From: Holacanthus passer
Taxonomy: Eukaryota > Chordata > Actinopteri > Pomacanthidae
Reading direction: 5' to 3'
Assembly: GCA_025331565.1 (NCBI GenBank)
Contig: JAFREQ010000009.1
Span: forward strand, 4,701,501-4,765,500
DNA length: 64,000 nucleotides
A model generated the notes under the pieces. The model ran no database searches. It had not been told where the DNA came from and saw only the letters and a program-made list of their open reading frames with translations. The position numbers were made by a program, and so were the translations under genes. Below, piece by piece: positions 28,386 to 40,137 of this stretch. Position 1 is the first letter of the stretch; each line of letters begins with the position of its first letter.

Positions 28386-29822
28386 CATCCTCTTCATGCC
28401 ACACACCATGGCACAGCTAGACAGCCAAGCACGGTCTAGACAAAAGCAATTTCACTTGAAGTTGAAAAGTCATTTGACTGTGTGATGGGCACCTGTGTGG
28501 ATTTGGTGATGTTTACAGGCTGCACAGATGTATCTGTCTTCTGGTATTGGAAAAAGACGTGTTCAGAACACTGAGGCTATCTGTTTTGATTTTAAGAATT
28601 TGTTCGATCCTTTGCTGAAATATGTACAGATACTATCTAAATCTAAAATGATTGAGATGAAACTCCTGATTGTTAGTCATGTAATGTTTTACATGGCTTC
28701 ACAGCATTGGTATTTCTGCAGTGATTGATGAATGTCCCCATTCCAGCCCTTGTCCTTTAACAAACACTGAATTTGAAAACCAGATTACAATAATTGGTAA
28801 GAAACCAAGAAAAAACTACTTGGGGAATGTGAAGCTCTTCATGTTTTAACAGGTAAAGATGACTGAGGAAATAGTTTTGATTTGAATGTTTTCTATCACC
28901 TTTTTAAAGGAGTTATGATTTATTCATATACTGATGCAACTGATAAGTGTTATAAATGCTAAACATGAAACAGACTAAATTGCAGTAAAAAGTATATAGG
29001 TGGGAAATTCTACTTCTATTGCATCAGTGACATTATTGCCTCTCTGATATTTTTCTCAGGGCTGCTGACAGGATACATTTGTCTGTGTACATTCCTAACT
29101 GGCTGTCAGACAAACAGGAGGAGATGCCTGAACTTCGTTCACGTGGGGCAAGCGAAATTGCTTCCATTTCTCTCGGCTTGAAAATGTCAGAAACCCTAAC
29201 AACCTGCAGTGCCTTCAGAGGAGGTCTAAGACATTGTTTCCCACTGCTGAGATTTGTTTTTACGTAACAGCTGGTTCTGGTTCTCCCCTCAACCTCACCG
29301 CGCCCCCACTGTCATGAGCTGCTAAAAACCAGCATATGAACTTTATAATCAACTTTTACAAAGAGCAGTGCCAAGCCAACAAGCCACAGACTTCTCAGAT
29401 AGAAAGACAACTTTATTTTATTTTATTTTATTAACTTTGATTGCGTTTTGGACACTAGGCTGCGTTTGGTCAGTTTCATGGTTGTTCATCTATTTGTGAG
29501 CGACTGTGAAGAAAACACATTGTGCATGGAAAACTAATTGAAGTGTGGGAAAGGATGATACACCAGGCTCTTGTTTTTTTTCTTTTTAATGTTCTTGGCC
29601 TCAGATGACAAAGAGTGTGGCTTCTAAAAAACTGTAATGCAACAGCAAAATGCAAGGTTTTTTTTAAAAGGCTTCTCAACCAATTTATTTGAACTTGATT
29701 GAAGATGCTCTGCAGGATTTTTTTTAACGTAAAATATTTTCCCCATGTAAATAGGATCCAACTTGTTCATTAGTTAAAACTGAATGTTTTGGCTGACCAC
29801 ATTCTCTGTGTTTTGCCGGCAG

Positions 29823-29975
29823 GTCAAGAAGTACTTTGAGCTGGAGCCGCTGGCCAGAGGGAAACGCTGGATCCTGGAGGGCAGCACCACCGACAACATG
29901 GAGGCAGTGAAGGAGATCTTTGGTCAGTTCATTAGCCTGTTGGAGGACAAAGACACAGAGCCCGCAAGGATATGA
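29823..29975 (+). CDS. arl15: ARL15, last coding exon (C-terminal 50 residues)
   Basis: This exon encodes the C-terminus of Arf-like GTPase 15, a small GTP-binding protein. Vertebrate ARL15 is linked to CNNM magnesium transporters, insulin/adiponectin biology and the secretory/plasma membrane. The frame opens straight after the acceptor (AG at 29821-29822) with VKKYFELEPLARGKRWIL, which matches the ARL15 signature; human ARL15 has KKYFELEPLARGKRWIL at the start of its last exon. The rest, with FGQFISLLEDKD near the end, corresponds to the terminal helix, and the stop is TGA at 29973-29975. Fifty residues equals the human last-exon contribution. The intron enters in phase 0. The EGSTTD stretch occupies the place of the weakly conserved G5 loop. 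Upstream exons with the P-loop and NxxD motif are absent from the window. The ATG inside this exon is not a start. Confidence 0.95.
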   Translation, partial: VKKYFELEPLARGKRWILEGSTTDNMEAVKEIFGQFISLLEDKDTEPARI

Positions 29976-29983
29976 TGCTAACG

Positions 29984-30009
29984 CTGCTAATGCTAAGAGA
30001 CATTAGCAG
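29984..30009 (+). other. Stop-proximal RNA hairpin in arl15 3' UTR
   Basis: The arms ctgctaatg (29984-29992) and cattagcag (30001-30009) pair perfectly over 9 bp around the 8-base loop ctaagaga. The stem begins 9 nt after the arl15 stop codon. A TAA lies in frame two codons after the TGA, so the hairpin is unlikely to serve readthrough. Confidence 0.5.
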
Positions 30010-30382
30010 TTAACGACAAAGAAACACAACGTCCTGCTGGTGCCCATGTACACACACTCACGCACAGACACACACAAGAAAATACAGCAGATGTTGGCCT
30101 CTTTTCTCGAGAAGTGTATTGTATGTTATCCTCCCTTCACTGCGCTCTTATTTCTCAAATTGGAAAAGTGTGCAAAGGCAACGGTCAGCCACTACGACCT
30201 GGCAGAGGAGAGCTGCCATTAAACCCACCCAATGTAAAACAGTTTGTCAAGAAACATCGTTGAACTTTGCCAGAAATGGAAATCTTGTTTACTACTGTCT
30301 GTGCCATTGTGATTAGACCAATGGCATGTGGGACATATGGCATTCCTTCAGCCATCATTGGACACTAACACACACATTCTCA

Positions 30383-30387
<5 letters not shown>

Positions 30388-30442
<55 letters not shown>

Positions 30443-30450
30443 CACACACA
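30388..30450. repeat. (CA)n microsatellite in arl15 3' UTR
   Basis: About 26 uninterrupted AC units are followed by gt and a few more CA units. Because it is transcribed on the + strand, the mRNA would contain a CA-repeat, a known type of hnRNP L binding sequence. Length polymorphism is likely. Confidence 0.95.
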
Positions 30451-30999
30451 AAGCGGAGCCCAGGTTCTCTGTAGATATGTTTAACATCTCCAGTAATTAC
30501 TTTACAGGATGTCGGGGTGGGCACTGTTGATGTTCTTTCCACTGAGAAGTACTGTATGGCTGTCAAGTGTGCTTCTCCTTTTTGACTCGGTTACAACGAA
30601 TGTCGTTGTGTGTTGGAGTGCGTAGTCCAAAGCCTTGTGTTATGTACGGTAGTTACATATCGGTGCATCACACCGTGTCTGAATATCTAATCTGAATAGT
30701 GTAGTCTGAGTATCTCCATGGAGTATTATGTACATGCGAAGAAGCATATTGCTGTGTACCCTCCTGTGCAGCCATACACAAGTACTACTAATCATGTGAC
30801 TTAAGTGCTACGTGACTTATTGGAGACATGAGGAGAAAGTGGAAACAAGTCTGAATGCTTTTATAAATGTGCAACTTAGGATATATTTTATAGCTCTGTA
30901 TGTTAATGTCGTAGAGCTACGTTCAGATTTTTTATATATATCATACCACTCTTGTGAATTCTTTCAAATCAAAGACCAAAAAACAACAAAAAAAAATGA

Positions 31000-31005
31000 A
31001 ATAAA
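31000..31005 (+). terminator. Proximal arl15 poly(A) signal candidate
   Basis: A canonical AATAAA sits in an A-rich stretch about 1.03 kb after the stop codon. The downstream GT-rich element is weak, so its use is uncertain. Confidence 0.4.
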
Positions 31006-31831
31006 ATGAAAACAACCACCATGATTGACCAGGCTGGATGTAGCCATGTAGAGAAATGTGATGGATTTAGTTTCATTTCAGTGTTAAGCAAATGTCATGT
31101 TTTTTTTGTTTTTCTACATTTTTTACTGTATTTCTTTTTTCCCCCCTTTTCAAAATGACATAAATCCCTCTCAACACTGGCGAGTGACTCCAGTCTCCCA
31201 TCAGGGTGGAATACAAACTCAATCAATCAGCCACAGCAACAGCTGCATCTGACGAGTCCCTGTCCGACACCCTAATGCCTTCCAACTGTCTGTGAAGACC
31301 CCTCCCTGTCTGCTGTTTACCGCAGACCCCTGCCCCACCTCATCCCAACCCATCCCAGCACTGCCCCTCCACTCCTGCTCCGCTCCCTGTCCCCATTACT
31401 GCTCGCTGGGGTTTTTTATCCCACATGCCAAGTCTCAGTCCAGCTGCCCCCGTGTGGACTCCACACCTCGAAAACGAGTCGTATCGATGGTGCCACAGGT
31501 GTGTGGTCGTCCTCCACAAACGTGCTTCAGTAATGGTTAATGTTCACTCCTCCTCCTTGCGTGCTTATTTTTATTGTTGTTTCGTTAAGTGTTTTGTCAG
31601 GTTTTTAGAGATTGAATCACTTTTTGTACCTGACACCAGATCTGCCAGGTAGTTTTTTACAGTCTGGATGGATCAGTGCATTCAGACACTTGAATGCAAA
31701 ATACATCCATCAACTGGGGATTATACCAATGTTGGACATATCATCTGCTCACACATAGGATTTAAAATATTCACTGTAGCCATTTTTTTCTATTTTGGTT
31801 TTTTCAATCATGTGTTCTGTCTAAAATGGCA

Positions 31832-31837
31832 ATTAAA
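31832..31837 (+). terminator. Distal arl15 poly(A) signal candidate
   Basis: ATTAAA, the commonest variant signal, is followed within about 25 bases by ttgtcttagttgttatt, a typical GU/U-rich downstream element. It is the better candidate for the main 3' end. Confidence 0.55.
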
Positions 31838-34490
31838 GTTTTAAAAAAATCTGAATATTGTCTTAGTTGTTATTTACATTTTGATTACACTTGCTTGTTA
31901 AAATATTTGATATTTTACATTTCTGTGTCACATTGAATGCTGTAATGTCTATAATGTTTATTTTTAATGTGTCACCTTATCATGAGTATTGATGGCAGTA
32001 TAAAAGTTTCATGTTATAATTCTGAAATGTGAGATGATGTGAATGTTTGTGTCTGTTTCTGGAAACATTTTCTTCACAATGTCTCTGATTTGTGATTTAA
32101 GGTGACCTGTGGAAATCTGAGACACTGGAAGATAATCTGGAAAACGCAGATGAGCCGGTGGAGGTCGAGCCAAAGTTTTTCTTTTACTTGAAAAAAAAAA
32201 AAAAAGCCCTCAAAGTCAAAGTGTAGCAGCTGAAGAAAGTTTAGAGTGGAAAGTTAACCGAGTGAGACAGGAGTTCCTGATAAATATACTCTACTCTGTG
32301 CTACCTCTGCCTCCCCTTTTCTTCTCCTTTTGCCCTTCTTCCATCTCTTTCAAATTAACCGTGTGGCTTTAATACAATGTGTGTCATGCAGGTTGCCCTG
32401 GTGACTCTTTGATCCTGTTTTCCAGTCTCTGCCTCTGGGGCAGACGTGCTTCTCTTCAGTCTGCTGCACACCAGCTCTGGAAGCTGCTGCAGCCCTGAGA
32501 CAAACCATGGGCTGCTGCGCTCGTCTCACTCCCCCCCTCTTCTTCCTGTCCCTCTCACTTTCTCTCTGTTTTTTTTTGAGTCCTCTCTATCTCTCTCTCT
32601 TCTTACCATTTTTTTTTCTCTCTCAGGTTCTCTCCATTTCTCTCTTACTCGCTCTGCTTCCCTTTGGTCACGCCGAAGCAGCCCTCCCTCAGCATGGGCA
32701 TCCAGGATGCCCAGGGGAAGGGAAGGACCTCAGCGAAGCAGCCCTCCCTGGAGAAAAAAGAGAGACAGGGGACCTCTCTCTCTTTCTTCCACTCCTCCTC
32801 ACTCTCTCTTTCTGTCTGTACACTTGATTTCCTCTGAAAAAGATACAGCCAGTCCTCTCCTCCCACACTCAACCTTTACCTGCTCTACCTGTTTAATTGC
32901 TGGTGTTCAGACATTGTTTTGTTTTTTTTCCCTCTTGTCCTCGTTGGCAGCCGACCCTTGGTGCGGCTGTCAGATAAGAAGGAAGTTATATTGTTGTTGT
33001 TGTTGTGTGGTAATACAGTCCAGACGTCCAATCTGCCTGCGCTCACAGTCACATTACCCAGCAACAATAACGGAGACCTGATCACTGTGATGTGATGGAT
33101 GCAGTGTCTCAAGAAACTTTCCAGTCACTGCAAGTTGAATTTTATAATTCACTAAAATGAATGGTAATTAATGGCTGCCTGGAAGGGAGGAAAAACACTA
33201 CGAGAAATGTAACAAACTGTGGCAAGCCTAATTGTTGGCAGCAATATAAAGCGTTGCAGAAACGCCAGAGTTCTGCGTTTTAAGATTCTGCATGTAAAGA
33301 ACGACATCACACAAACATTTAACTTGCAGTATGAAGTTCAAACCTGCAAACCACAAAATATTCTCCCACATGCAGAGCTGCAGCCTCCAGCATGTTTTTT
33401 TTTTTTTAAATCATTAGCGTTTTTGGTTTTGATTTTCGGACATAAAGGGGGCTGCATATTCATGTCATTACTAATCTTTGCTTTCACAACCTTGTCGCAG
33501 TGGACACAGTATAAACACACACACACACATTGTCAGTGAGAACTCAGGGAATCTTCCATCAAGTGTGGATCGGATTTAAACGAGGCCTGTGTTCATTTTA
33601 GGACTTAAAAATCAACAGAATAAATGAAGCCATATGGGTTTTTGAAAAATATTATTCTAACATTTTTGCCACATTTTATCTTTTTCAGCACAACCTCAGC
33701 ATGACTCCTTCAACTGTACAGTTGTTGCTGCACGAGTGTGTTTTTACTGTTGTTTGCATTTATTTACCTGAATAATCACAAAAAAAAAAGTACGCATCAT
33801 GTACTATCTGTTGAAGACAAGGCAAAGAGAGGAACACAGAATTTGGTAAATCCAAATCTGGCTGCCAAAAACAATAGATGTTACACAAAATATCAACCAG
33901 AAAAGTACTGGCAGTAAAGTTATAGGAATTGTAGTGACAGGCTTTGAAAATGTATTGGCCCTTTGAAAAGCATTAATGTGAAGGTGATTCATCAGATTTT
34001 TTTATATTATGGCACATGTATGTTGTAGTATGTGATGCCACATACAGTATTAACGACCTACCAGAAGTATAAACAAATCCGATCACACACAACAAAACGA
34101 ACCCTGTGAGCTTTGTGAAATGCAAATGCGCGACCCGACAGGGAGCCTAACTTTCGTTTACAAGACAAACAAAAGCAGTCATGTTTTCTTAAACTCTGCA
34201 AAGAATGCCCTTTTTCTCTCTGCCTTCTCCCGTCCAGTGTGTGTGGCAGCGTTTCTGCTGATAAGACCCGGCCAGGAGGTGGAACAGATGTTGCCCTGAC
34301 ATCCATCTGGGCCTCGTACCCCTGCTCTGCCTCCCACAGCTGATGCTCCACGCAGGACACCCCACATTCCCGGCCCCCTCACAGCGAGGGGCCACTCCCA
34401 CGGAAAGCAAGCTCCCCTCCTCAGGATCCTCGAGCGGTGACACAGCACAGAAATCAGCCTTGATGCTGCTTTCATTCATGTTACTTGTGT

Positions 34491-34521
34491 GAGTGTGTGT
34501 GTGTGTGTGTGTGAGAGAGAG
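34491..34521. repeat. (GT)n(GA)n microsatellite
   Basis: About eleven GT units pass directly into four to five GA units. It lies in intergenic DNA. Confidence 0.9.
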
Positions 34522-35318
34522 ATATACCAGTCAGTTATCAGACAGGACCTCTGACTTCATTCGAGATGTTTCTTTCTTGTTTCAACACATGACTCTCTCA
34601 CACACAGAAACAAACACAAACGACGGAAATGCACGGATATGATGTCAGCTCATGAGGAAATGATCCCTGGACCAGAAAATCAGTTCCAGATATCTGAGTT
34701 GATGGTTCCAACAAGTCACAAAATGTGAAGCAGTCACTGGTGTCTCGCCACATATTTACTTAAACTGACCCGCAAACTGGCAGTTTTGTTTATCCCGAAG
34801 GCTCGAGAACAAAGCTGTCCTGTTGGTGTCAACCTCAAATGTCAATTCAATTTTAATTTGATGGATTAATACGCAGAAAAGCAGCTGTGGGTAAAAACCT
34901 TTTTTTTTTTCTGTTTCTAAACCAGATCAGTGTGAAACATCTATGGCTGTAATGTCAGATTTCTCTTCACTCCGTGTAGCACCACATGGTTCAGACTTGA
35001 AGTCATAATGATCGTTATCATGTTCAGAGTTAAAATTGATCTACTTTTGTTGACTCTAAAGCTTATTAGACAATACAACTTTAAAAGCACCCATAAAGCC
35101 CATTACATACATGACTCTTAAGTAACAAAACAAAAGTAAAAGTGTTTGTGAAATGTATTAAAGCCTTGTTTGATGGACTTTTCTCTTCTCACCAAAGCAA
35201 ACAAAACTGTTGTATGCAAACAGGAAGTCATCAACAGTCTTGTTATTATATGTAACTCTTCAGTGATTTAGCAGAAACTTACAGGTGTTTTTTTTTCCTA
35301 CCAGCTTTGTGTTTTCAG

Positions 35319-35411
35319 ATGTGCAGTGGGAGATTCCTCAGAGCTGACGTCCCTGACGCCGAGTCTGAAGGAGGAGGAGGAATCCCTCCGGTCGCGCATG
35401 TGATCCTGCAG
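35319..35411 (+). other. Exon-like block 1 (orphan, 93 nt)
   Basis: The block is preceded by a long pyrimidine tract and ttttcag, begins with ATG, stays open for exactly 31 codons (MCSGRFLRADVPD... to ...VILQ) and ends CAG followed by gtttgt, a weak but valid donor. It is locally GC-richer than its surroundings. I do not recognise the peptide. It could be an exon of a non-coding RNA, an alternative 3' exon downstream of arl15, a conserved element, or chance. There is no transcript evidence. Confidence 0.2.
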
Positions 35412-35923
35412 GTTTGTGGTCGAGCTGTATAACTAATGAACGGCTCCAACCTGATAGAATCTTAACGAGTTCCTCTCCTGCCAAGCAGACAGTGAGCGCG
35501 CTTTGCTGAGACATGCCGCAATCATTTGTAGCACTAATTAATATTCAACCTGATCCACATGATTTTTTCCTTCATGGTGCTTTATGAGTTTCTGTTGAAC
35601 TTGGATTCAGTTTAAACTTGATGTAACCTTTGATGTTTTACTTGTCCCTGCAAACTCTTTCAGGTTCATTATGTCCAGATATAAAGATCATGATACACAA
35701 GCACATCTGAGTAAATTCAATTAGTCTGGATATATTTAAGTAATTTAATCAGAAGTGGAAATTGAGGATATTGGGCACCGAACCAGACAGCTGCCACAGT
35801 CATTTCTTTCCAATCAATCCTATTAGTCTAGACTGGTGGCTCAGACTTTCTCGTTATCACTTAACAATTTTTCTTAATGAAAGAATGCATAAGCCCTCAC
35901 AAAGCTGTCTGTTTCTGCAACAG

Positions 35924-36022
35924 ATGTGGCCTGCTGAAACTTGTGCGCTCTGCCTTCCCAAACTTCAGATTTATGAACCACGATCTTCAAAAGTCTAAAA
36001 AAGTGCAACTGATCCACGGCAG
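35924..36022 (+). other. Exon-like block 2 (orphan, 99 nt)
   Basis: It is preceded by ctgtctgtttctgcaacag and ends CAG before gtaaat, so both splice sites look good. Read in phase with block 1, it opens with ATG and stops at a TAA after 24 codons (35996-35998), about 24 nt before the donor. The peptide (MWPAETCALCLPKLQ...) is unrecognised. The pairing with block 1 is inference. Confidence 0.18.
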
Positions 36023-36176
36023 GTAAATCTCTGTGAATTACGACATTTTCTGTCTCTTTGTTTTCTGTCGAATTCTGGATCGGCCTGTTTTTTCTGGCCC
36101 TAAATAAGAATAGCGAAAACCTTTGAAACTCTTTATTAAACAATAAATACTTTCTAAACTGATTCCTACCTTTAAA

Positions 36177-36658
36177 CAGTGGTGGAAGAAGTAGTCAGTA
36201 TATCTCTTATAATACTATATAATGACTCCACTACAAATAAATGTGCTTACTTAAGGTGCAAATTTCCCCATTGTGGGACTAATAAAGGAACATCTTATAT
36301 TAAAATCTATTTACAGTTTCATGAAGCCAGCAGAATGACCCCAGTTAGTATCATTATTATTAAGAATGCATTAATGTGTATGCAGCGTTTGATGTTGTAG
36401 CTGGTTTAAGTAAAGCTAATTGGAACTATTTCATACCCTGTGTGGGTAGTTTGATCTATAACAGTGCATCATATTTTATGAGGTGATCATATATTTTTGT
36501 ATATAAAACCTTGATGTAAACCTTGATCTAAATGTAATGGACTAGTAGGTATAATATGTGTGTCTGAGATATTAATTAGCATGAAATGTGAAGTTCTTCA
36601 AACTTGTCAGTCTGCAGTGAAGTCCTTGAGTAAATGTACTGAGTTTCCTCCACAGCTG
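36177..36658 (+). mobile_element. Non-autonomous hAT-type MITE, copy B
   Basis: The left end is cagtggtggaagaagtag, identical over 18 bases to copy A. The right end is gagtaaatgtactgagtttc followed by ctccacagctg, a decayed inverted terminus. The interior carries a nested stretch at 36256-36301 that belongs to another repeat. No clear target duplication remains. Confidence 0.65.
36256..36301 (-). repeat. Dispersed teleost repeat tail (nested in MITE copy B)
   Basis: The sequence tgcaaatttccccattgtgg, followed by gactaataaaggaacatctt, is a widespread fish repeat tail. A copy in the opposite orientation is at 61780-61824. It interrupts copy B and so inserted later. Confidence 0.5.
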
Positions 36659-39600
36659 AGGATGATGCTACAGTATCTGTCAGATTTGGCCCTTAAACAT
36701 CTTTAACTATTTGTGAGTTCAACATGGAATTAATACAATGCTGATAGGTACATGTCCTGCCTGCATTTGAATATTAAAGGACGTAAACGTTTATCCTTGA
36801 AAAACTGAGGAGACCATGCTGTGCACTTCTCCTCCGGCCCTTTGTGGCCACCTAAACGCCTCTTGTTTTTTCTGCGTCTTTGAATGCCTCTTCTGTTGGG
36901 TGACTTCCGTGGGATTCCAGCAGGCTTGTCACTCAGATTGTTTGTCCTGGGGACGAGATCTGTGTGAGTCCTGTTTCTCTTCCTCTCTCCTCGGCCCGAG
37001 TGCTGATGGAGACCTGCATCCCAGGTGGCCCACACATCAAAACAAGAGGGATCGCGGCTCTTGGTTTTCAGACAAACATCACTCACTTTCTTTGTTGTCT
37101 GAGGGACAGGGGGCACGGCGGTTTATCTCCAGAGGATCTCCCCCGCTATCGCCTTCCACCAGCCCACCGCCCCATCCCACAGGAGCCGCTAAAAGCAAAT
37201 GTCAGTCAAGGAGAAGGCGTTGCATTCCTTCAAGAGGTCAATTAGTGGTGGCCACTGAAGGATCTGTTGCATGTTTAAGAAGAAGACGATTTTTAAAAAA
37301 AAAAAAAAATCTTCTTTTCAAGATCAGCCAATTCCAGTTACAGATTTATTTCCTTGGCACGAGACAAGTGTAATCTTTTCTCTCTATTTTAAATCCTTCT
37401 GTATGATAACGCCTCTGTCACGTTGCTGTCCATGGTTCGAAGATAACTGCCCCTGCATACCTGCTGCACGCAGCCCCGGTTTGGTCGACCGTGAGTTATT
37501 TGAGCCTGATTCACGATGTGCCACATATGAAACCTATTGCTCTCTCAGGCCGTGTGATGGGGGCCCAGTAGCAGCTTCGTGGCGGAGCAGCTCCTGACCC
37601 ATCTGTGCAGGTGATTCCTGCTCCGACTCTTCCCCTCCAGGCCTATAAGGAACAACCGTGTCTAGGGGACTTTTATGAGCGTGACCTTAACATGCCCGTC
37701 TCGAGTGGTCTAGACTCAGCGCTCCGTTTACTAGAGTCCCCATCCCACTGATGGCTATCAGACTTTTTTCTTTTTTTACCAGTGATTCTCTCTCGTCATA
37801 ACTCTTTGAAGACGAGCCGACGTGACGCTTTGACCATCCTTTTGAGGATCTTGGTAGAATTTACTGTCACAGCCCTGAAAAGCAGGGGAAAACAAAGGGG
37901 AGGGCTCTGACATGCACTGCCTCCCTGTGCGCAGAGCCAGATGAACATGTGCAGGGTACAGCTGTGGTTTGGCTGCTCTCTGACAAGCTGGTGAGGCTTT
38001 CATGAAGCGCAGACACCAGCTTCAAATTCATATCAACATGAATGTTGAGACGTCAACATTCAGCACGGATCTGGATGAGAAGTTGTAGAGAGGAATGTTT
38101 TCTGACACAGGCTGCTGAGATTAAATTAGAGTGTTGCCCCAAGTGACATTACTTTTACTCTATCGTAAGTGACACTTACTTCAATGACTGCCTTTCATCA
38201 CACATTTTATGAGCCTTGGCCTCTGATAACGAGCCAACGCAGTAAATGTTTCGTAAGAAGCCACAAGTGATTAATCAGTCGTTAATGTAGTAAATATTTA
38301 ATTGTGGCCTATAAATTTTGCCTTTTATACATTATGGTCTGTTTGGTGTGCTGCGTGGCACCGAGCCAAACTCTGTAGGTGGATTAGCTCATTGAATCCA
38401 AACAGTTTACGGGGAAAGCGGCTCCAGTGACGACACTATGTGGGCAGCTTGCAGCTCTCAAAATACAAACGTTCCGTGTGAAAGCGAAAAAAAGAAAAAA
38501 AAAAGGAGAAAAAGTGAGTCTTTCACAGGAACAATCCAGTAAACACGGTCGCTGCGCAGAGAGAGAACACCTGTGTTTTACCAAAAGTTTGGCACAGAGC
38601 AGTTTGATCACTGCCGGAGCCATATTTGGTCGAGTGCAAATTTAATGTCGCCCCTTACAGCGATGACGAAACGCACCCTGAGTCAGGCAGGAAACTGCAA
38701 AGTCAGTCACAAATAAAGATCTGAGTGGACAACAAAAACAGGAGAAGGTGAACAGCGTGGTGCCGAGATGATTCAGCTCTGCTGGCTGCAGACACAAACA
38801 CGGGTTAGATAGTGGGAATAAGCTTAGAGCCGAAGCCAGAAATAGTGTTTAAGGTGTTGGGATTAGGGTTAAATGTCAGAAAGGTCAAGTAAGAGACCAG
38901 TTTAGATTGGCTTAGAGAGGTCAACTGGCAGCTAGAGCCTGAGTCTTCCTTTACTTTTCCAGTAACCAGTGCTATACAATGTATTCACCACTTTTCTTCA
39001 ATTAGGTCATTTCTGAATAAATCTCAGCGTAGCTTTTTGTAAAAGTCTGTAGAAATTTACAGACAGCTGGTGAATCTAAAACTTTATATTTCGGCTCGAC
39101 GTAAAGAAAAATCCATCGTGACCCCATAAAATTTACGAAGCCCAGGACAAAATACACAAAGCGAAGGTGTAGTAATAAACAGTCTCCACATGACGTCAGT
39201 CCTTAAATGTTTTTCAGTCAATTTGAGAATTATGAAACGTCTCCGATGTTTAGGGATCACCTGGCAGTGCTTCCTCTCTGTTTACTGTTGAGGATTGATC
39301 TTAAACATCCTCTAATGGGATTAGCCGGTAAGAGAAACCCAGACGAAGAAAATATGTTTGCCTGCCAAAAAGTAACCCACTGACCAACAACTGTGTAGTC
39401 ATAACAAACTGATAGTTCAGACCCAAAATATATCATTAAATATATTATAGTTTTCTTATTCTTTTGTTTTTTTTGACTTTCCTCATTTTGACTGAATGAT
39501 GATCTGTTGCTGCAAAGGTAGATTTTAACCTTATTTAAGATTTAATTTCAATACATTTTCTTTTCAAAACACTCAGTTTTGCTCTGAAGCAGAGTTTGGA

Positions 39601-40137
39601 TTCCTCTGCTAACACAGAGGCATTGTACATGCGTGTTAAAGGTTAGACTTAATGACCTGATTACGCACTTATATCAGGTCTACATCAGATAAAAAGTGCA
39701 GTCAACAGCTTCACAGTTCGGTTTGAAAGAAAGTGTGAAAGGATTAGTTCTTCGCTGGAGTTTGCCAGACAGCAGTACGTCTGTAGGTTAAACACATAAA
39801 TTTTCCTGAACAGCTTCAAATCTCGAGTCTTTCTCTAACAGGGAATATTCACGCATAAATATGCAGCAATCAGAGTAAATAAAACATCTTTATGTATCGG
39901 CCACAAATTCAGCTGATCTGCGTCATCAGGACGGCGTGTTTGGGGTTTGATCAGAGTTTGATTTAAATATTGATAAATCCTGATTGGTTTACAGACATTT
40001 GTGACATCAACTTTTTCCATGGTGGTCTCGCCCACTTCAGACCAGTGAAAAGAGCACAGAAAAAAAAGAAATACAGAAATCTCTCTAGTGAAATAACCAA
40101 AAACTGTTCTGACTTTTTCCAGAACATTTGTTGGCAA

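Larger units (their letters stand above)
1..29822 (+). other. arl15: arl15 terminal intron (5' end outside window)
   Basis: No exon was recognised in this stretch. It ends at a good splice acceptor (pyrimidine-rich tract, then ttttgccggcag) directly before the last arl15 exon, so at least the right part is intron. The preceding exon would carry the Asn-x-x-Asp guanine-binding motif of the GTPase. I looked for it in the + strand and did not find it, so the intron probably continues beyond position 1. Contents are AT-rich unique DNA, one hAT-type MITE near 12 kb, a dispersed repeat near 17.2 kb, a CT-rich low-complexity block near 18.7 kb, a C-run block near 18.95 kb, a perfect hairpin near 26.46 kb and a CCT microsatellite near 28.35 kb. 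Open frames here are short, lack splice context and often overlap on both strands, as expected of non-coding DNA. Confidence 0.7.
29976..31855 (+). other. arl15: arl15 3' untranslated region
   Basis: The region follows the TGA directly. It contains a stop-proximal hairpin (29984-30009), a CA microsatellite (30388-30450), a second small hairpin (30593-30609), an AATAAA at 31000-31005 and an ATTAAA at 31832-31837 followed by GT/T-rich sequence. The 3' end is inferred from these signals, not from transcripts. Two poly(A) sites could give UTRs of about 1.05 and 1.9 kb. Confidence 0.6.

Noticed and set aside
32100..32226. Possible extra exon after tgatttaag with frame GDLWKSETLEDN
   Set aside because: The acceptor is weak, two frames are open, the frame ends in an A-run, and it lies beyond the arl15 poly(A) signal. 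There is not enough to call an exon.
32446..33081. 211-codon open frame on the + strand
   Set aside because: It crosses CT-rich simple sequence that translates to Leu/Ser runs and a TTG repeat giving a Cys run. It has no domain and no splice or start context; overlapping frames are open as well.
36816..37373. 185-codon open frame on the + strand
   Set aside because: The frame includes poly-Lys from an A-run and overlaps a 128-codon frame on the other strand. The region is GC-richer, so long frames are expected by chance. I recognise no protein family.
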